From contig NZ_JAFREP010000003.1 of assembly GCF_017377855.1 (NCBI RefSeq), positions 186,001-250,000 of the forward strand: a DNA stretch of 64,000 nt, read 5' to 3'. Position 1 is the first letter of the stretch, and every line of letters starts with the position of its first letter. A program made the translations under genes and the position numbers. Below the pieces are notes generated by a model. That model had not been told where the DNA came from and searched no databases. It saw only the letters and a program-made list of their open reading frames with translations. Of this stretch, positions 21,089 through 30,443 are shown in pieces. The DNA comes from Acanthopleuribacter pedis. Lineage in GTDB: Bacteria > Acidobacteriota > Holophagae > Acanthopleuribacterales > Acanthopleuribacteraceae.

Positions 21089-21541
21089 TTGAGGTCGCTC
21101 TTGAAGGGTTCTGAGAATTTACATGAGTGTCTGTCGCGTTTGACGGGGGACTCCAGCGAAGGTTGGCGGAAATTCTTGGTGGATTTTTACCAACGGTTTA
21201 TCGACAGCGATCCCAGGGTCGCCGAGAAATTTAAAAATACCGACATGAGCCGCCAGGTTCGCATGCTGCAAGTTTCACTTCAAGCAATGTTGGCAGTTGG
21301 TTTGGGTGGTCATGAGCCGGTGGGTTTCCAGCAGAATGCTGAGATTCACAGCGCCGGTGAACACGACGTGCAGGAAGAACTGTACGAACTTTGGTTAAGT
21401 GCTTTTTTAGAAACGGTTCGTTCCTTGGACGCCGAGGCTGACGCGGCTCTTTTGGCAGCGTGGCGTGAGGTTTTGCTCATCGGGATTAAGCGGATGGTGA
21501 AATTCTATGACCCCGCCTCGAGGGGTATCATCAGCCCCTAG
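21089..21541 (+). CDS. Bacterial globin-family protein
   Basis: About 150 residues; TTG 21089 or TTG 21101 are possible starts and neither is decisive. The sequence has FYQRFIDSDPRVAEKFKNTD followed by a helix (QVRMLQVSLQAML), a histidine in EIHSAGEHDV and ELYELWLSAFLETV, then a last helix ending IKRMVKFYDP. This order matches single-domain globin-like proteins of acidobacteria and proteobacteria, in which the His would be the proximal haem ligand. It may bind oxygen or nitric oxide, or act as a sensor. It follows the orphan kinase by 185 bp in the same direction. Confidence 0.65.
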   Translation: MRSLLKGSENLHECLSRLTGDSSEGWRKFLVDFYQRFIDSDPRVAEKFKNTDMSRQVRMLQVSLQAMLAVGLGGHEPVGFQQNAEIHSAGEHDVQEELYELWLSAFLETVRSLDAEADAALLAAWREVLLIGIKRMVKFYDPASRGIISP

Positions 21542-21596
21542 CGTGGCCCGCGTTTCGCTCTTTTCTTGCGGGAACCGCGAGGAATATGTAGGAAAC

Positions 21597-21630
21597 AAAA
21601 AACCCGCGAGCCGCGGCCCGCGGGTTTTGT
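21597..21630. terminator. Bidirectional terminator
   Basis: The 10-bp perfect stem AAAACCCGCG (21599-21608) with CGCGGGTTTT (21619-21628) lies between the convergent globin and methyltransferase genes, with A/T runs on both sides. Confidence 0.85.
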
Positions 21631-21649
21631 GCTTTGCAAGAGCGATGTC

Positions 21650-22465
21650 TTAGGGTTTGACGAACTTGAGCGTCATGCGGTCGCTTTCGCCGATTTTTTC
21701 GAATTTAGCTTTGTGCTCGTCACCGTCGGCATAGGTGGGCGGCAGTGACCAAACACCCTTGGGGTGATCTTTGGTGTCCTTGGGATTGGCGTTGATCTCG
21801 GAGGAGGCAACGAGGATGAAACCCGCGTGTTCGGCCATTTTGATCAGGTAGTCTTGGTTGACATAACCGCCGCTGGGACGCGCCTCGGCTTCGATGTTGG
21901 GGTCGGCACGGTGCTGAACCACGCCGAGCACGCCGCCCGGCTTAAGTACTTTGTAAAAGATTTCGAAGGCGTTGGGGGCGATGCCGCCGCGCATCCAGCC
22001 ATGGGTGTTGCGGAAGGTCAGAACCATGTCGACGCTACCCTCGGGTGCGATGCCCTTCTTTTTGGGGGGATTGAACTCGGTGACTTGGACTTTGTCGTAA
22101 ACATCGGGGTTATCGGCTAATTTCTGGGCCAGTTTTTCGCGGTTTTTGACCACGTATTCGCGTTTGTCGTTGACATCGTAACCGGCCAGGTAAAGCTTGC
22201 CTTCTTCGCGCAGGAAAGGGGCCAGGATCTCGGAGTACCAGGCGCTGCCGCCGGGGGACACTTCAACCACCGTCATGTTGGGTTTGATGCCGAAGAAACT
22301 GAGGGTTTCCACGGGATGACGGTGTTGGTTACGCGCTTTGTGGGCGTCGGAGCGGTGGTCGCCCTCGGCCGCTTTTTTCAGCGCGGCGCTGTGGTCGTGG
22401 TCGTCGGCGATCACCGCGACGAAGCTTCCCAAAAGCAGGGTGGTTAAGCAAATCAAACGAATCAT
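21650..22465 (-). CDS. Exported class I SAM-methyltransferase-like protein
   Basis: 271 residues. A signal peptide (IRLICLTTLLLGSFVAVIA) precedes a His/Asp-rich start (DDHDHSAA). The body has a Rossmann methyltransferase pattern: TVVEVSPGGSAWYSEILAPFL as motif I region, YDVNDKREY, VDMVLTFRNTHGW as motif IV region and FYKVLKPGGVLGVVQHRADP. Motif I is modified (EVSPGGS rather than ExGxGxG). Similar exported members are common, but what they methylate outside the cytoplasm, or whether they do, is not known. GGGAGAAACC precedes ATG 22465. Confidence 0.8.
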   Translation of the reverse strand: MIRLICLTTLLLGSFVAVIADDHDHSAALKKAAEGDHRSDAHKARNQHRHPVETLSFFGIKPNMTVVEVSPGGSAWYSEILAPFLREEGKLYLAGYDVNDKREYVVKNREKLAQKLADNPDVYDKVQVTEFNPPKKKGIAPEGSVDMVLTFRNTHGWMRGGIAPNAFEIFYKVLKPGGVLGVVQHRADPNIEAEARPSGGYVNQDYLIKMAEHAGFILVASSEINANPKDTKDHPKGVWSLPPTYADGDEHKAKFEKIGESDRMTLKFVKP

Positions 22466-22917
22466 GGTTTCTCCCTTTTCGGTTCATCCAAAAAATTGTG
22501 ATGGGCAGATGATGTACCCGCATCAAAGGATTGTGACGTTGTCGGGATGCGGATAGGGAATGCCGTGTGTCGCAACATCCCTTGAAACAAACAGGTCCAC
22601 GGGTGGTTTTATTCAGACGGTCCGACTTTTTTCAAAAAAACCGGCCTGGTTTTACCTGGATGGACGTTTGACCGACCCGTGGTACCCATGCACCCGTATG
22701 AGACCCGGTCGGCCCGCGCACCGCTTGGTTTGAAGCGGTTGTGATCTCTGGGTGTTTGTCGGCTCTCTCAACCTAATCGGAAGCACGCGGCGGGGCAATG
22801 GATAGTTTGCCAAACAGGGGCGGCGCGGCGCGATCCGGGTGGGGGAAGGCGCTTTTGGGGATTGGGCCAAAAGCGAATTTCCCATGCGGTGTCATAGACA
22901 AAAAGGCTGAATCGGGC
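22466..22917. other. 452-bp gap without a gene
   Basis: Only short Pro/Arg-rich shadow frames are present. The promoter of the methyltransferase gene should lie near 22470-22550. No terminator with a T-run was seen after the M28 peptidase stop at 22918. Confidence 0.5.
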
Positions 22918-24948
22918 TTAGGGTGTTTCCGCCGCGGCAGGGACCGTGGCCGTGCCGATGGCGGGTTCGCCCAGGCTGTTAAACACGAACACGACGCCGC
23001 ACAAACTGTTTCCCGGCGAATGCGCGATGACCTGAACATCTTCCGCCAGGCCTGAGACGAGGTCACTCGTCAGCACCGCCAAGGGTTGCAGGGGGCTGAG
23101 GTTGGCACCGGTTTGGATGTCCGTCGCCAGCAGCGTGCCCGCGGCGTTGTAGACGGTGAGGGTGACGTCGATGGGACGATCACCCACGTTGACGATAACC
23201 GGTGCTGAAATCGAACCACCGGCTACCGGTAGGTAGCCGAACAACAAACGATCACCAATCTCTTGGCCCGCGGTAAGGCCGTTTTGAGGCAAGGTGACCG
23301 CGACACCCTGGGAGGGCGAGGCGCCCGAAGCGGTATCGGCAATGTTGTTGGTGACCCAGCGGCTTTCGACCGCGGTGGAACCGGCCTCCACGGTGACGGT
23401 GAAACCGCCGCCGCTTGGAAAGTCGGGGAACAGGCTGGTTGTGGTTTCAGCGATAAAACCCGAGGCGCCGAGGTCCCGTTCGGCCACGGCCGAGCTGCCG
23501 TCGGCGCGGCGCGCGGTCAAGCGAACGCGGGTGCTTTTGTCGGCGGTATTGTTGACAACCAAGGTGCTTTCGAAACGATCGCTTTTCGAAAGCCAAGGGA
23601 GCAACATGGTTTTTGCGACTGAGAATTCACCGTTGTCCGTGGTAGACAGGCCGGCCCACTCCGCCAAAACAGCGGTGTTCATGCGCAGGATGTTGCCGCC
23701 CATATCCATGCTGATATGGGTCGCCTCATCGGTTTGCCGGTGGTAGTGGGGATATTCGTTCCAGTCGTTTTCAATGACCAGCAGGGCGCGCAGGCCCGCG
23801 TTCAGGTAAGGGACATGGTCGGAGCCGAAGGGATTTAAGGTGGAAACCACCCGCATGTCGGTGTACGTTTCGGCGGCAGTGGTGAAGGTATCGATCAGGT
23901 CGGCTGAGAAGGAAGCGGTTTCCAGCAAGACGTCGAGATCCTCGTCGCCGGTGTAACCGATCATGTCCATGTTCAGCATGCCGCGCACTTTGGTTTGGTT
24001 GCCGTCTGCAATTAACTGGTTCACATGGGCACGGCTGCCGTGCAGACCTTGTTCTTCGCCGGAATAGGCGATGAACACCAGGCTGGTTTTGGGGTCGGCT
24101 TCCGAGAAAATCCGCGCCAGTTCCAACAAGCCGGCGGTGCCGGAGGCGTTGTCCTCGGCGCCTGGCGAACGGTCGCCGCCGCTGAAGCCGTTGGTGCTGT
24201 CGTAGTGGGCGCCGATGATGTACCATTCGTCGGGCCGCTCGCTGCCCGTGATGGTGGCGATCACATTGTCGAGTTGGGCGCCGTTGAGGGTGAACTGCTG
24301 GGTGGAGACGCTCACATTGTTCAGTGCTTCGAATTGGCTGATCAGCCAGTCGCGGGCGGGGATGATGTCGCTGTCGAAGGAACCGCGACTCCAGGCCGCC
24401 AAGGTTTGTATGTCACCGAGCCAGCGTTCCGGGTTGATCCGCGCGACCAAATCACGCACATCTTTGTTGGCTGTTTTGGCGCGAACACGGGGTCGGTTTT
24501 CGGCCTGGAAGGCAATCACGGTATTCTTTCGGAGCGGGAGCACTTCGAGGCGATGGTCGTGATCGCCGTGTTTGTGATCGAAGTTGGGTTTGCCGCCCTC
24601 GGCATGGACGACCGCAATCCGGCCCGCGCGCAGCAGTTCACGTCCTGAAAAGGCGGGTAAGTGGCGGGTATGGTTGAGTTGAACCATATATAAATGATGG
24701 GGATCCTCCGGTTGAAGGTCGAGGATCCGCACGCCTTCGGCGCGGGTCATGGCGTGGTCGGCGGGAAGCACCGCGAACAGTTGGTCGTCGGCTTCAACCC
24801 AAAGCGCGGTGCCCAAGTTGTGTTTTAACTGCTCGAGTTGGGCCGGACCCACGGCGTCGATTGGGAAAACGGCGTAGCGCCAAGGGGTTGCCGCCTGCAA
24901 GCTCACGGCGAGAATGGTTGCGCTCAAAAAAAGTATCCATCGTTTCAT
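22918..24948 (-). CDS. Secreted M28-family zinc aminopeptidase with C-terminal beta modules
   Basis: 676 residues from ATG 24948, which follows AGGGGA; a longer frame to 24999 lacks a site. A signal peptide (KRWILFLSATILAVSLQA) and an N-terminal domain lead to the M28 catalytic domain with GAHYDS (about 247), PGAEDNASG, the acidic pair in YSGEEQGLHGS, LNMDMIG and FGSDHVPYL, all five metal-ligand regions of two-zinc aminopeptidases. Residues about 455-676 are beta-rich: LPWLSKSDRFESTLVVNN and a second repeat ending VFVFNSLGEPAIG. This module resembles segments of the amidohydrolase at 36876 and others. Expected role: extracellular or periplasmic peptide trimming. Confidence 0.88.
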   Translation of the reverse strand: MKRWILFLSATILAVSLQAATPWRYAVFPIDAVGPAQLEQLKHNLGTALWVEADDQLFAVLPADHAMTRAEGVRILDLQPEDPHHLYMVQLNHTRHLPAFSGRELLRAGRIAVVHAEGGKPNFDHKHGDHDHRLEVLPLRKNTVIAFQAENRPRVRAKTANKDVRDLVARINPERWLGDIQTLAAWSRGSFDSDIIPARDWLISQFEALNNVSVSTQQFTLNGAQLDNVIATITGSERPDEWYIIGAHYDSTNGFSGGDRSPGAEDNASGTAGLLELARIFSEADPKTSLVFIAYSGEEQGLHGSRAHVNQLIADGNQTKVRGMLNMDMIGYTGDEDLDVLLETASFSADLIDTFTTAAETYTDMRVVSTLNPFGSDHVPYLNAGLRALLVIENDWNEYPHYHRQTDEATHISMDMGGNILRMNTAVLAEWAGLSTTDNGEFSVAKTMLLPWLSKSDRFESTLVVNNTADKSTRVRLTARRADGSSAVAERDLGASGFIAETTTSLFPDFPSGGGFTVTVEAGSTAVESRWVTNNIADTASGASPSQGVAVTLPQNGLTAGQEIGDRLLFGYLPVAGGSISAPVIVNVGDRPIDVTLTVYNAAGTLLATDIQTGANLSPLQPLAVLTSDLVSGLAEDVQVIAHSPGNSLCGVVFVFNSLGEPAIGTATVPAAAETP

Positions 24949-25088
24949 CAAAAGTCCCCTTTCTGCTTCAGTTAAATGGTCGGTTTCAAACCGTACCAAA
25001 ACCTATTACGAGCAATTGCCACGCCGGCCTGACACAGTTTTACCAAAAGGTGGCGGGGGACGAACAGGTTCCTTTGGTTTTCCCTTCA

Positions 25089-25136
25089 CGAAAAACGCCG
25101 GTGTTCCCCCGCTTCTCGGGAAAACACCGGCGTTTC
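25089..25136. terminator. Strong terminator after the TonB-dependent receptor
   Basis: A 13-bp perfect stem pairs 25093-25105 with 25123-25135, with further inner pairing. A-residues at 25091-25095 give a T-run on the minus strand, the direction of the receptor gene that stops at 25157. Confidence 0.85.
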
Positions 25137-25156
25137 TGGTGGGGCATGGGTTGGGT

Positions 25157-28100
25157 TTACCAGCGCGATTTAATGCCAAGCTGAACTTGGCGCGGGGTGC
25201 CGGTACCGGATTGGACCGTGCCGTCGAAGTTAAAGATCAGGTTGGTCACCTGGGGTGCCAACAGGTTCTTTGCGTTGGTCAGGTTAAAGATCTCCACCAC
25301 CCCTTCCAAGGTGAAACCACTGAACACAAAGTTACGCGACAGGCGTACATCGATGGTGCGGAACTGGTTGTCTTTGCGGCCCAGGTTTCGCGGGGTGATG
25401 CTGCCGTCGGGGTTGATGCGATCTTGGGGCGTGTTGATGTCTTCACCGTTCGCTGTAATCGACTTGGGTTGCGCCGAGCGGTAGTTAAAACGAACGTTGA
25501 GGTTAAAACCGTAGGGTGCCTGCCACAGGGCCCAGGTTGAGGCGCGGTGACGTTGGTCGCGGTCCGAGTAACCCCACTCCGCTTCAAGGTCCGTAATGGT
25601 GGCATAGCGGAAGGTGAAGGGATCGCGTTCGTTGTCGTCGTGGGACTTGTCCTTGGCGTAGGTGTAGTGACCTTGCACCAGTAACTTGTCGCTAAACAGC
25701 CGATTAAACCCAAGCGTGTAGCTTTCGTAATAGGACTCGCCGCCGGATTCGACCACGGTGAGGTTGCCGATGCCGTTGCTGCCGTCCGCGCCCAGGCCGG
25801 TCGACCATGGAGAGCCCAAGGCGGCATCGTTGAGGTTCAGGAATCGCGTTTGGTTTTTGCCTTTAATGGTGGTGGCTTTAACGTACACCGAGGTTTTGGG
25901 CAGGATTTGCCGTTCGTAGGTGGCGCTTACCTGGAACGAACGCGGGTTGCGGAAGTTTTTGTCGTAAACCGTCACGTCGGGTCGAAAGGGATCGCCGAGC
26001 GTGTCGGTAGGGATCAAGTCGGGGTAGGCGGGTGGTGGCCCCAAAATGGGGGTCAGTTCCGAACTGCGGAAAATGGATTGACCGCGGCTGCCGTTGGTGG
26101 AGCGGGTGCCGGCCAGGGCCAGGCCCGGAATACGGGCGTAGTAGACGCCCGCGCTAAGGCGCACCACCGATTCGCCCAAGCCGCCGGGGTCCCAGGTTAA
26201 ACCGAAGCGGGGTTGCCACATCGATTCATCAGAGGGAATCGTGCCGTCGGAGGGGAATTCCATGCCGTTGCGGGTCGTGCCGATGAAATCGCGGTAAAAC
26301 ACCTCATCCGTCGGCGTGATGGGGTCGGGTTGCATTTGGGCTTCCCACCGCAGGCCCAGGTTGACGCTCAGGGTTGGGGTGATGTCCCATTTGTCCTGAA
26401 TGAAAAAGGCCAGTTCGGTGGTATCGATGGTTTGGGTGCCCGCTTCTTCAACCGAAAGACCGCCGACACCGGCTTGTTGGAGGTAAAACAGAACCGGCCC
26501 GGTGATCGAGGTGCCTTCCGGGCAGCCGCCGCTGAAGGAAGTCGAGCCGTCGGAACATTCCACGTAATTCGGGTTTTGCGCATAGTTGAGGAAGCCGTCG
26601 GTGGAGTTAAAGATCCAGCGGCCGTTGGCAAAACCGACGAAGGTTTGGAAAGCCTCGGTTACGTTGAGTTCGGCCCCGATTTTGATCAGGTGGTTGCCGC
26701 TGATGATTGACAGGTTGTTGTTCATTTGCACGCGCGTGTCGTAATAATCGACCGGGATGAAAAACGGCATGCCGAAGCGGTAGCTGCGGCCGAAATCAAA
26801 GGCGGTGTCGGGTAAGGGGCGGTCGGATCCGGCAATGTTGGGCCCGTTGTACGCCCGTGGGCGGTCCTCGCGGGCGTATTGAAAACGCAGTTCGTTGATC
26901 ATGTTGTCGCTGATGGCCGTGTTGAGCTGGCCGCTGATCGACCAACTGTCGGCTGTTTCAATGGCATTGGCGCTGCGACCCCAGGAATCCACGTCAAAAG
27001 TACCGTTGACCTGTTCGGAGGAGGTATCCGTGAAACGCAGGGTCAGCAAGTTGTTGAAGTCGATGTTCCAATCGAGCTTAAACAGGAAGGCGTGGGCGTC
27101 GTTGGAGCGATCAATCGAACCGTTTTCGTCGGGATAGCCGAGGTCACGGAAGAAATTGACAAGGCGTTCTTCGATGCGGTTGGGGTCCGTTTGTTTGGTG
27201 GATTCGGATGACTGTAAATCAAAGGAGACAAAATAAAACAATTTGTCTTTGATGAACGGACCGCCCAAGGTGAAACCAATCTGGGATTGGTCGAAGGGGA
27301 ATTTGTCCGCGCGGGTGCCGTCGGGGTTTTCGGCGCGCGCGTTTAAGCTGTCCTCGCGGTAATAGGTGTGGGTTGAACCGCTGATTTTGTTGGTACCGCT
27401 TTTGGTGATGACGTTGACAAAGCCGGCCGAAGAACGACCGAACTCGGCCGGCGCGCCGTCGCCGACGACCACCACTTCTTGAACCGCGTCCAGGTTAAAG
27501 GTGAAGGCCGCGCGCTGGCCGCCGCGTTGTTCGCCGAAGAAGGGGTTGTTGAAATCGGCGCCGTCTACCGAGATGTTGTTGTTAATCCCTTTTTGGCCGT
27601 TGATGGAAATGACGTCGCCGTCCGGGCCTTGGGCGATGGTTGCGCCCGGGGTTAGTAAGGTGAAATCGAGGAAGTTGCGACCGTTGTTGGGCAAACCTTG
27701 GACTTCTTCCTCACCCAGGGAAACGGAGCTTTCCACGCGGGCGGTTTCCACGACTTGGTCGAAATTTTCCACTGAAACGGTGATGGATTCCATGATTTCG
27801 GCCCGTTGCTCCTCGCCGGCGTTTTCTAAGTTCTTTTGCAAATCGACCAGCTTCTGATCGGTAATTTCCTTGAGGACCAGTTCAACCGACACCGTTTTAC
27901 CAACGGTCACCTGCAAACCGTCTTGTTGCGCAAAGAAGAACCCTTCTTTGTTGGCCAAGATCCGGTAAGGTCCAAGCGGCAGCAACAGCCCGCGAAAGCG
28001 GCCCTGCTTGTCGGTTTTTACCGTTTTGGTGTAGTTGGTTGCTTTGTTCACCATGTCGACGGCGACCCTGGGAATGGGCTGACCGTCTTTGTCGACCACG

Positions 28101-28204
28101 CGACCTTCGATAATCCCGGTTGTTGCTTGTGATTGGGCCGCAAGCGGAAGAACCGCCAGGGCCAACATGCATCCAATTAAAACCGATGCGAAACCAATTT
28201 TCAT
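25157..28204 (-). CDS. TonB-dependent receptor with carboxypeptidase-regulatory N-domain
   Basis: 1015 residues from ATG 28204, preceded by GAGGTCGAA. Signal peptide (IGFASVLIGCMLALAVLPLAAQ), then a CarboxypepD_reg-like domain (about 30-115: GIIEGRVVDKDGQPIPRVAVDM), a plug domain (about 170-290; VQGLPNNGRNFLDF, SINGQKGINNNISVDGADFN) and a large beta barrel ending in LGIKSRW with terminal aromatic. This is the Oar/acidobacterial type, which imports or binds large substrates, often peptides or glycans. Its downstream neighbour is an M28 peptidase in the same direction, so peptide uptake is a reasonable guess. Confidence 0.92.
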   Translation of the reverse strand: MKIGFASVLIGCMLALAVLPLAAQSQATTGIIEGRVVDKDGQPIPRVAVDMVNKATNYTKTVKTDKQGRFRGLLLPLGPYRILANKEGFFFAQQDGLQVTVGKTVSVELVLKEITDQKLVDLQKNLENAGEEQRAEIMESITVSVENFDQVVETARVESSVSLGEEEVQGLPNNGRNFLDFTLLTPGATIAQGPDGDVISINGQKGINNNISVDGADFNNPFFGEQRGGQRAAFTFNLDAVQEVVVVGDGAPAEFGRSSAGFVNVITKSGTNKISGSTHTYYREDSLNARAENPDGTRADKFPFDQSQIGFTLGGPFIKDKLFYFVSFDLQSSESTKQTDPNRIEERLVNFFRDLGYPDENGSIDRSNDAHAFLFKLDWNIDFNNLLTLRFTDTSSEQVNGTFDVDSWGRSANAIETADSWSISGQLNTAISDNMINELRFQYAREDRPRAYNGPNIAGSDRPLPDTAFDFGRSYRFGMPFFIPVDYYDTRVQMNNNLSIISGNHLIKIGAELNVTEAFQTFVGFANGRWIFNSTDGFLNYAQNPNYVECSDGSTSFSGGCPEGTSITGPVLFYLQQAGVGGLSVEEAGTQTIDTTELAFFIQDKWDITPTLSVNLGLRWEAQMQPDPITPTDEVFYRDFIGTTRNGMEFPSDGTIPSDESMWQPRFGLTWDPGGLGESVVRLSAGVYYARIPGLALAGTRSTNGSRGQSIFRSSELTPILGPPPAYPDLIPTDTLGDPFRPDVTVYDKNFRNPRSFQVSATYERQILPKTSVYVKATTIKGKNQTRFLNLNDAALGSPWSTGLGADGSNGIGNLTVVESGGESYYESYTLGFNRLFSDKLLVQGHYTYAKDKSHDDNERDPFTFRYATITDLEAEWGYSDRDQRHRASTWALWQAPYGFNLNVRFNYRSAQPKSITANGEDINTPQDRINPDGSITPRNLGRKDNQFRTIDVRLSRNFVFSGFTLEGVVEIFNLTNAKNLLAPQVTNLIFNFDGTVQSGTGTPRQVQLGIKSRW

Positions 28205-28829
28205 TTCGACCTCGTCTTTGAAGCAAGCCGGCGCCGTGGGCCAATACGCCAACCCACCACAAATTCGGGCTCGCGAGGGAACCAAGCGTGGTGCGCGTTG
28301 GACCGCGGCGTAAAAGCTAGAGTTGGAATGGAGGGGGAGCCTAAGCTGTAAGGAAAAGGATTGGAAACCCTTGTTTCAGCCGAGTTCTTTCGCTGGAGCA
28401 GGGTTTGAATTTTCGGGTAAAGGTGTGTTCATCCCGGCTTCATATGATGCCCATAGCAATGGCTTGGCAGAGTATGGGGAATCAAGCCTGTTTCGTAGGA
28501 AATGTGTTAATCGAGAATATCCTCTAATATACTGAAAAGCTTTGCACAAGTCATTGAAAAAAATGAATTTGTTGAACGAGTCCGCGCTCGTTGATCCCTT
28601 TCCGTCGGCTCTGTTTTCGCGTTTTCCCGATGATTCTGTGATGGTTTCGCATCCCGTGGACGGCGCGGGCGTGTTTTGCGGGGCGATGGTTTTTCGCCGT
28701 CGGAGCGTATCGGCGTATCCACCTGGGTTGGAACGTGCTAAAAAGAAAATCACCCTTTTTTTAAAAAAAATGATGCACAATGCTTTCCTTTTTCGATGCC
28801 GCGCGTCTAGGGAGAGTGAGGAGGCGAAC
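28205..28829. other. Divergent promoter region
   Basis: 625 bp between the divergent receptor and sigma-factor genes. The frame of the sigma gene stays open upstream to 28542, but that part is Pro/Arg-rich with no ribosome site before 28830. AT-rich patches lie at 28500-28570 and 28735-28790. Confidence 0.5.
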
Positions 28830-29357
28830 TTGGAGATTCAGGACGAACAGTTGGTTCAATTGGTTCGCTCGGGTTCCCTGGATGCATTCGATCAACTGAT
28901 GCGCCGCTATCAACGCACCGTTCACCAAATCGCCTGCAGCGTTAGCGGCGATTACGAACACGGGCTCGACATTAGCCAATCGGTCTTTCTCAAAGCCTAC
29001 CAAAAGCTCGATACGCTCGCCGACCCGGCCCGCTTTAAGACGTGGCTCATTCGCATGACCTACCACGAATCGATTGATTGGTTGCGGCGCAAGCGGGAAG
29101 GCGAGTTTTTTGATGAATCACAGCATGTTGATCACGGCGCATCCGACGGTGAATCGGCCCTGGAACAACAGCTTCGGCAGGAACAGATCAGTCAGCTTCT
29201 TGGGCGGCTCCACCCCAAACACCGTTTGGCGGTGGTGCTCAAATACTTCGAGGGTTGTTCGATCCGCGATATCGCGGGCACGCTCGAATGTTCGGAACCG
29301 GTTGTCAAAAATATGTTGTACCGCAGCCTGAAACGCATGGCGACGCATGCCGGCTAA
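28830..29357 (+). CDS. ECF-type RNA polymerase sigma factor
   Basis: 175 residues from TTG 28830. This start is chosen because GAGGAGG ends five bases upstream and gives the normal ECF length; ATG 28770 or 28773 would add about 20 residues. Region 2 is LVRSGSLDAFDQLMRRYQRTVHQIA with DISQSVFLKAYQKL, then FKTWLIRMTYHESIDWLRRKR. Region 4 is LGRLHPKHRLAVVLKYFEGCSIRDIAGTLECSEPVVKNMLYRSL. It should direct RNA polymerase to a dedicated promoter set. The next gene, 19 bp on, is the likely anti-sigma partner. Confidence 0.9.
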   Translation: MEIQDEQLVQLVRSGSLDAFDQLMRRYQRTVHQIACSVSGDYEHGLDISQSVFLKAYQKLDTLADPARFKTWLIRMTYHESIDWLRRKREGEFFDESQHVDHGASDGESALEQQLRQEQISQLLGRLHPKHRLAVVLKYFEGCSIRDIAGTLECSEPVVKNMLYRSLKRMATHAG

Positions 29358-29376
29358 CCGGCGCTAGGAGGAATCC

Positions 29377-30327
29377 ATGGACAAAGAACCCAACCAAAGC
29401 CCGCTCGACGCCTTGTTCGAACCCCTTGATGACGAACGTGAATTGTGGCGCGAGGATGAACGGCCGGAAGATGTTTTGGCCGTTCATCAGCGTCTCATCG
29501 ACGCCGAGGCGCCCCACGAGGTGGACGATGCCGCATTCGCGCGGATGCGTGCCGGGGTCTTGGCTGAAATTCGCAAAGCGCCCAAGGTCGCTTCTTCCCC
29601 GGACAAGGTGATTCAACCCAAGATCGCGCACTGGCGGCAACCGGTGTTTTTGCTGGGTGCCGCGGCGGCGATGCTGCTGGGTGTGTTAATTGGTTCGCGT
29701 TTTTGGCAAAACAGCCCCGCGCCAATTTGGTACAACCCCGTTGGCGATGCCGCCCAGCATGGAACCGATTTTCGCCAAGGGGCGGCCCGTCAGATGGTTT
29801 CCTCGCTCGCCCAACCCCAACCCGATTTACGAAACCTACCTTATGTCTATGACAACATCGCCATCACCCCGACCCCGGGGAACCAAGTTCACCTCTCTTT
29901 TGATATGGCGACCCACGTTTCTTTGGTGCGTCCCGCCGACGATCCCTTGGTGCGCGAAATGTTGGTGAACGCCCTGATGGATCGAGAATCCCTGAATAAC
30001 CGATTGCACGCCGTGCAACTGAGCGATCCGACCATGAGTCCCGAGGTGAAGCAGGCCTTGGTGATTGCCATGCGCCAAGACGGTGAACTGTCGGTTCGGC
30101 TGAAGGCGATGGCCAAACTGGCGCCTTTTGGTGAGGAGCCACTGGTCAGTCAAGCTTTGATGGAAGTACTTAAAAACGACGAATCCGTGCAAATGCGTCT
30201 GAACGCGCTCGATTACCTGATGGGTAGCAATCCCGCAAAAGGCGATATCGAGGCCCTTGAACGAACCCTGCGCGAACGGGGTGACACGCCGCTTCTCATG
30301 CGGGTCAACCGTTGGGAACGGCATTAA
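29377..30327 (+). CDS. Membrane-anchored HEAT-repeat protein, probable anti-sigma factor
   Basis: 316 residues; AGGAGG sits before ATG 29377. Residues 1-85 are acidic and cytoplasmic with no zinc-finger motif. One transmembrane helix follows at about 92-110 (VFLLGAAAAMLLGVLIGSRFW). The exterior part has a hydrophilic linker and, from about 190, helical repeats of HEAT/PBS type (DDPLVREMLVNALMDRESLNNRLHA; DGELSVRLKAMAKL; DESVQMRLNALDYL). The position right after an ECF sigma gene and the one-pass topology suggest an anti-sigma or signal relay; the sigma-binding segment itself is not recognisable. Confidence 0.7.
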   Translation: MDKEPNQSPLDALFEPLDDERELWREDERPEDVLAVHQRLIDAEAPHEVDDAAFARMRAGVLAEIRKAPKVASSPDKVIQPKIAHWRQPVFLLGAAAAMLLGVLIGSRFWQNSPAPIWYNPVGDAAQHGTDFRQGAARQMVSSLAQPQPDLRNLPYVYDNIAITPTPGNQVHLSFDMATHVSLVRPADDPLVREMLVNALMDRESLNNRLHAVQLSDPTMSPEVKQALVIAMRQDGELSVRLKAMAKLAPFGEEPLVSQALMEVLKNDESVQMRLNALDYLMGSNPAKGDIEALERTLRERGDTPLLMRVNRWERH

Positions 30328-30347
30328 TGCCGACCCACCCAGCCCCA

Positions 30348-30402
30348 CCGGAACAGGACGCGGCCTGTTCCGGGTTAACCGCGTAGGCGGGCTAGCCCGC
30401 CG
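30348..30402. repeat. Two palindromes between the anti-sigma and DUF4097 genes
   Basis: Stem CCGGAACAGG (30348-30357) with CCTGTTCCGG (30364-30373), then a perfect 16-bp palindrome GGCGGGCTAGCCCGCC at 30387-30402. No long T-run follows, so partial termination or mRNA processing is as likely as a terminator. Confidence 0.6.
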
Positions 30403-30443
30403 AAACCCTTTAAAAAATAAAATCGATTGTGAGGAAGTGATTG

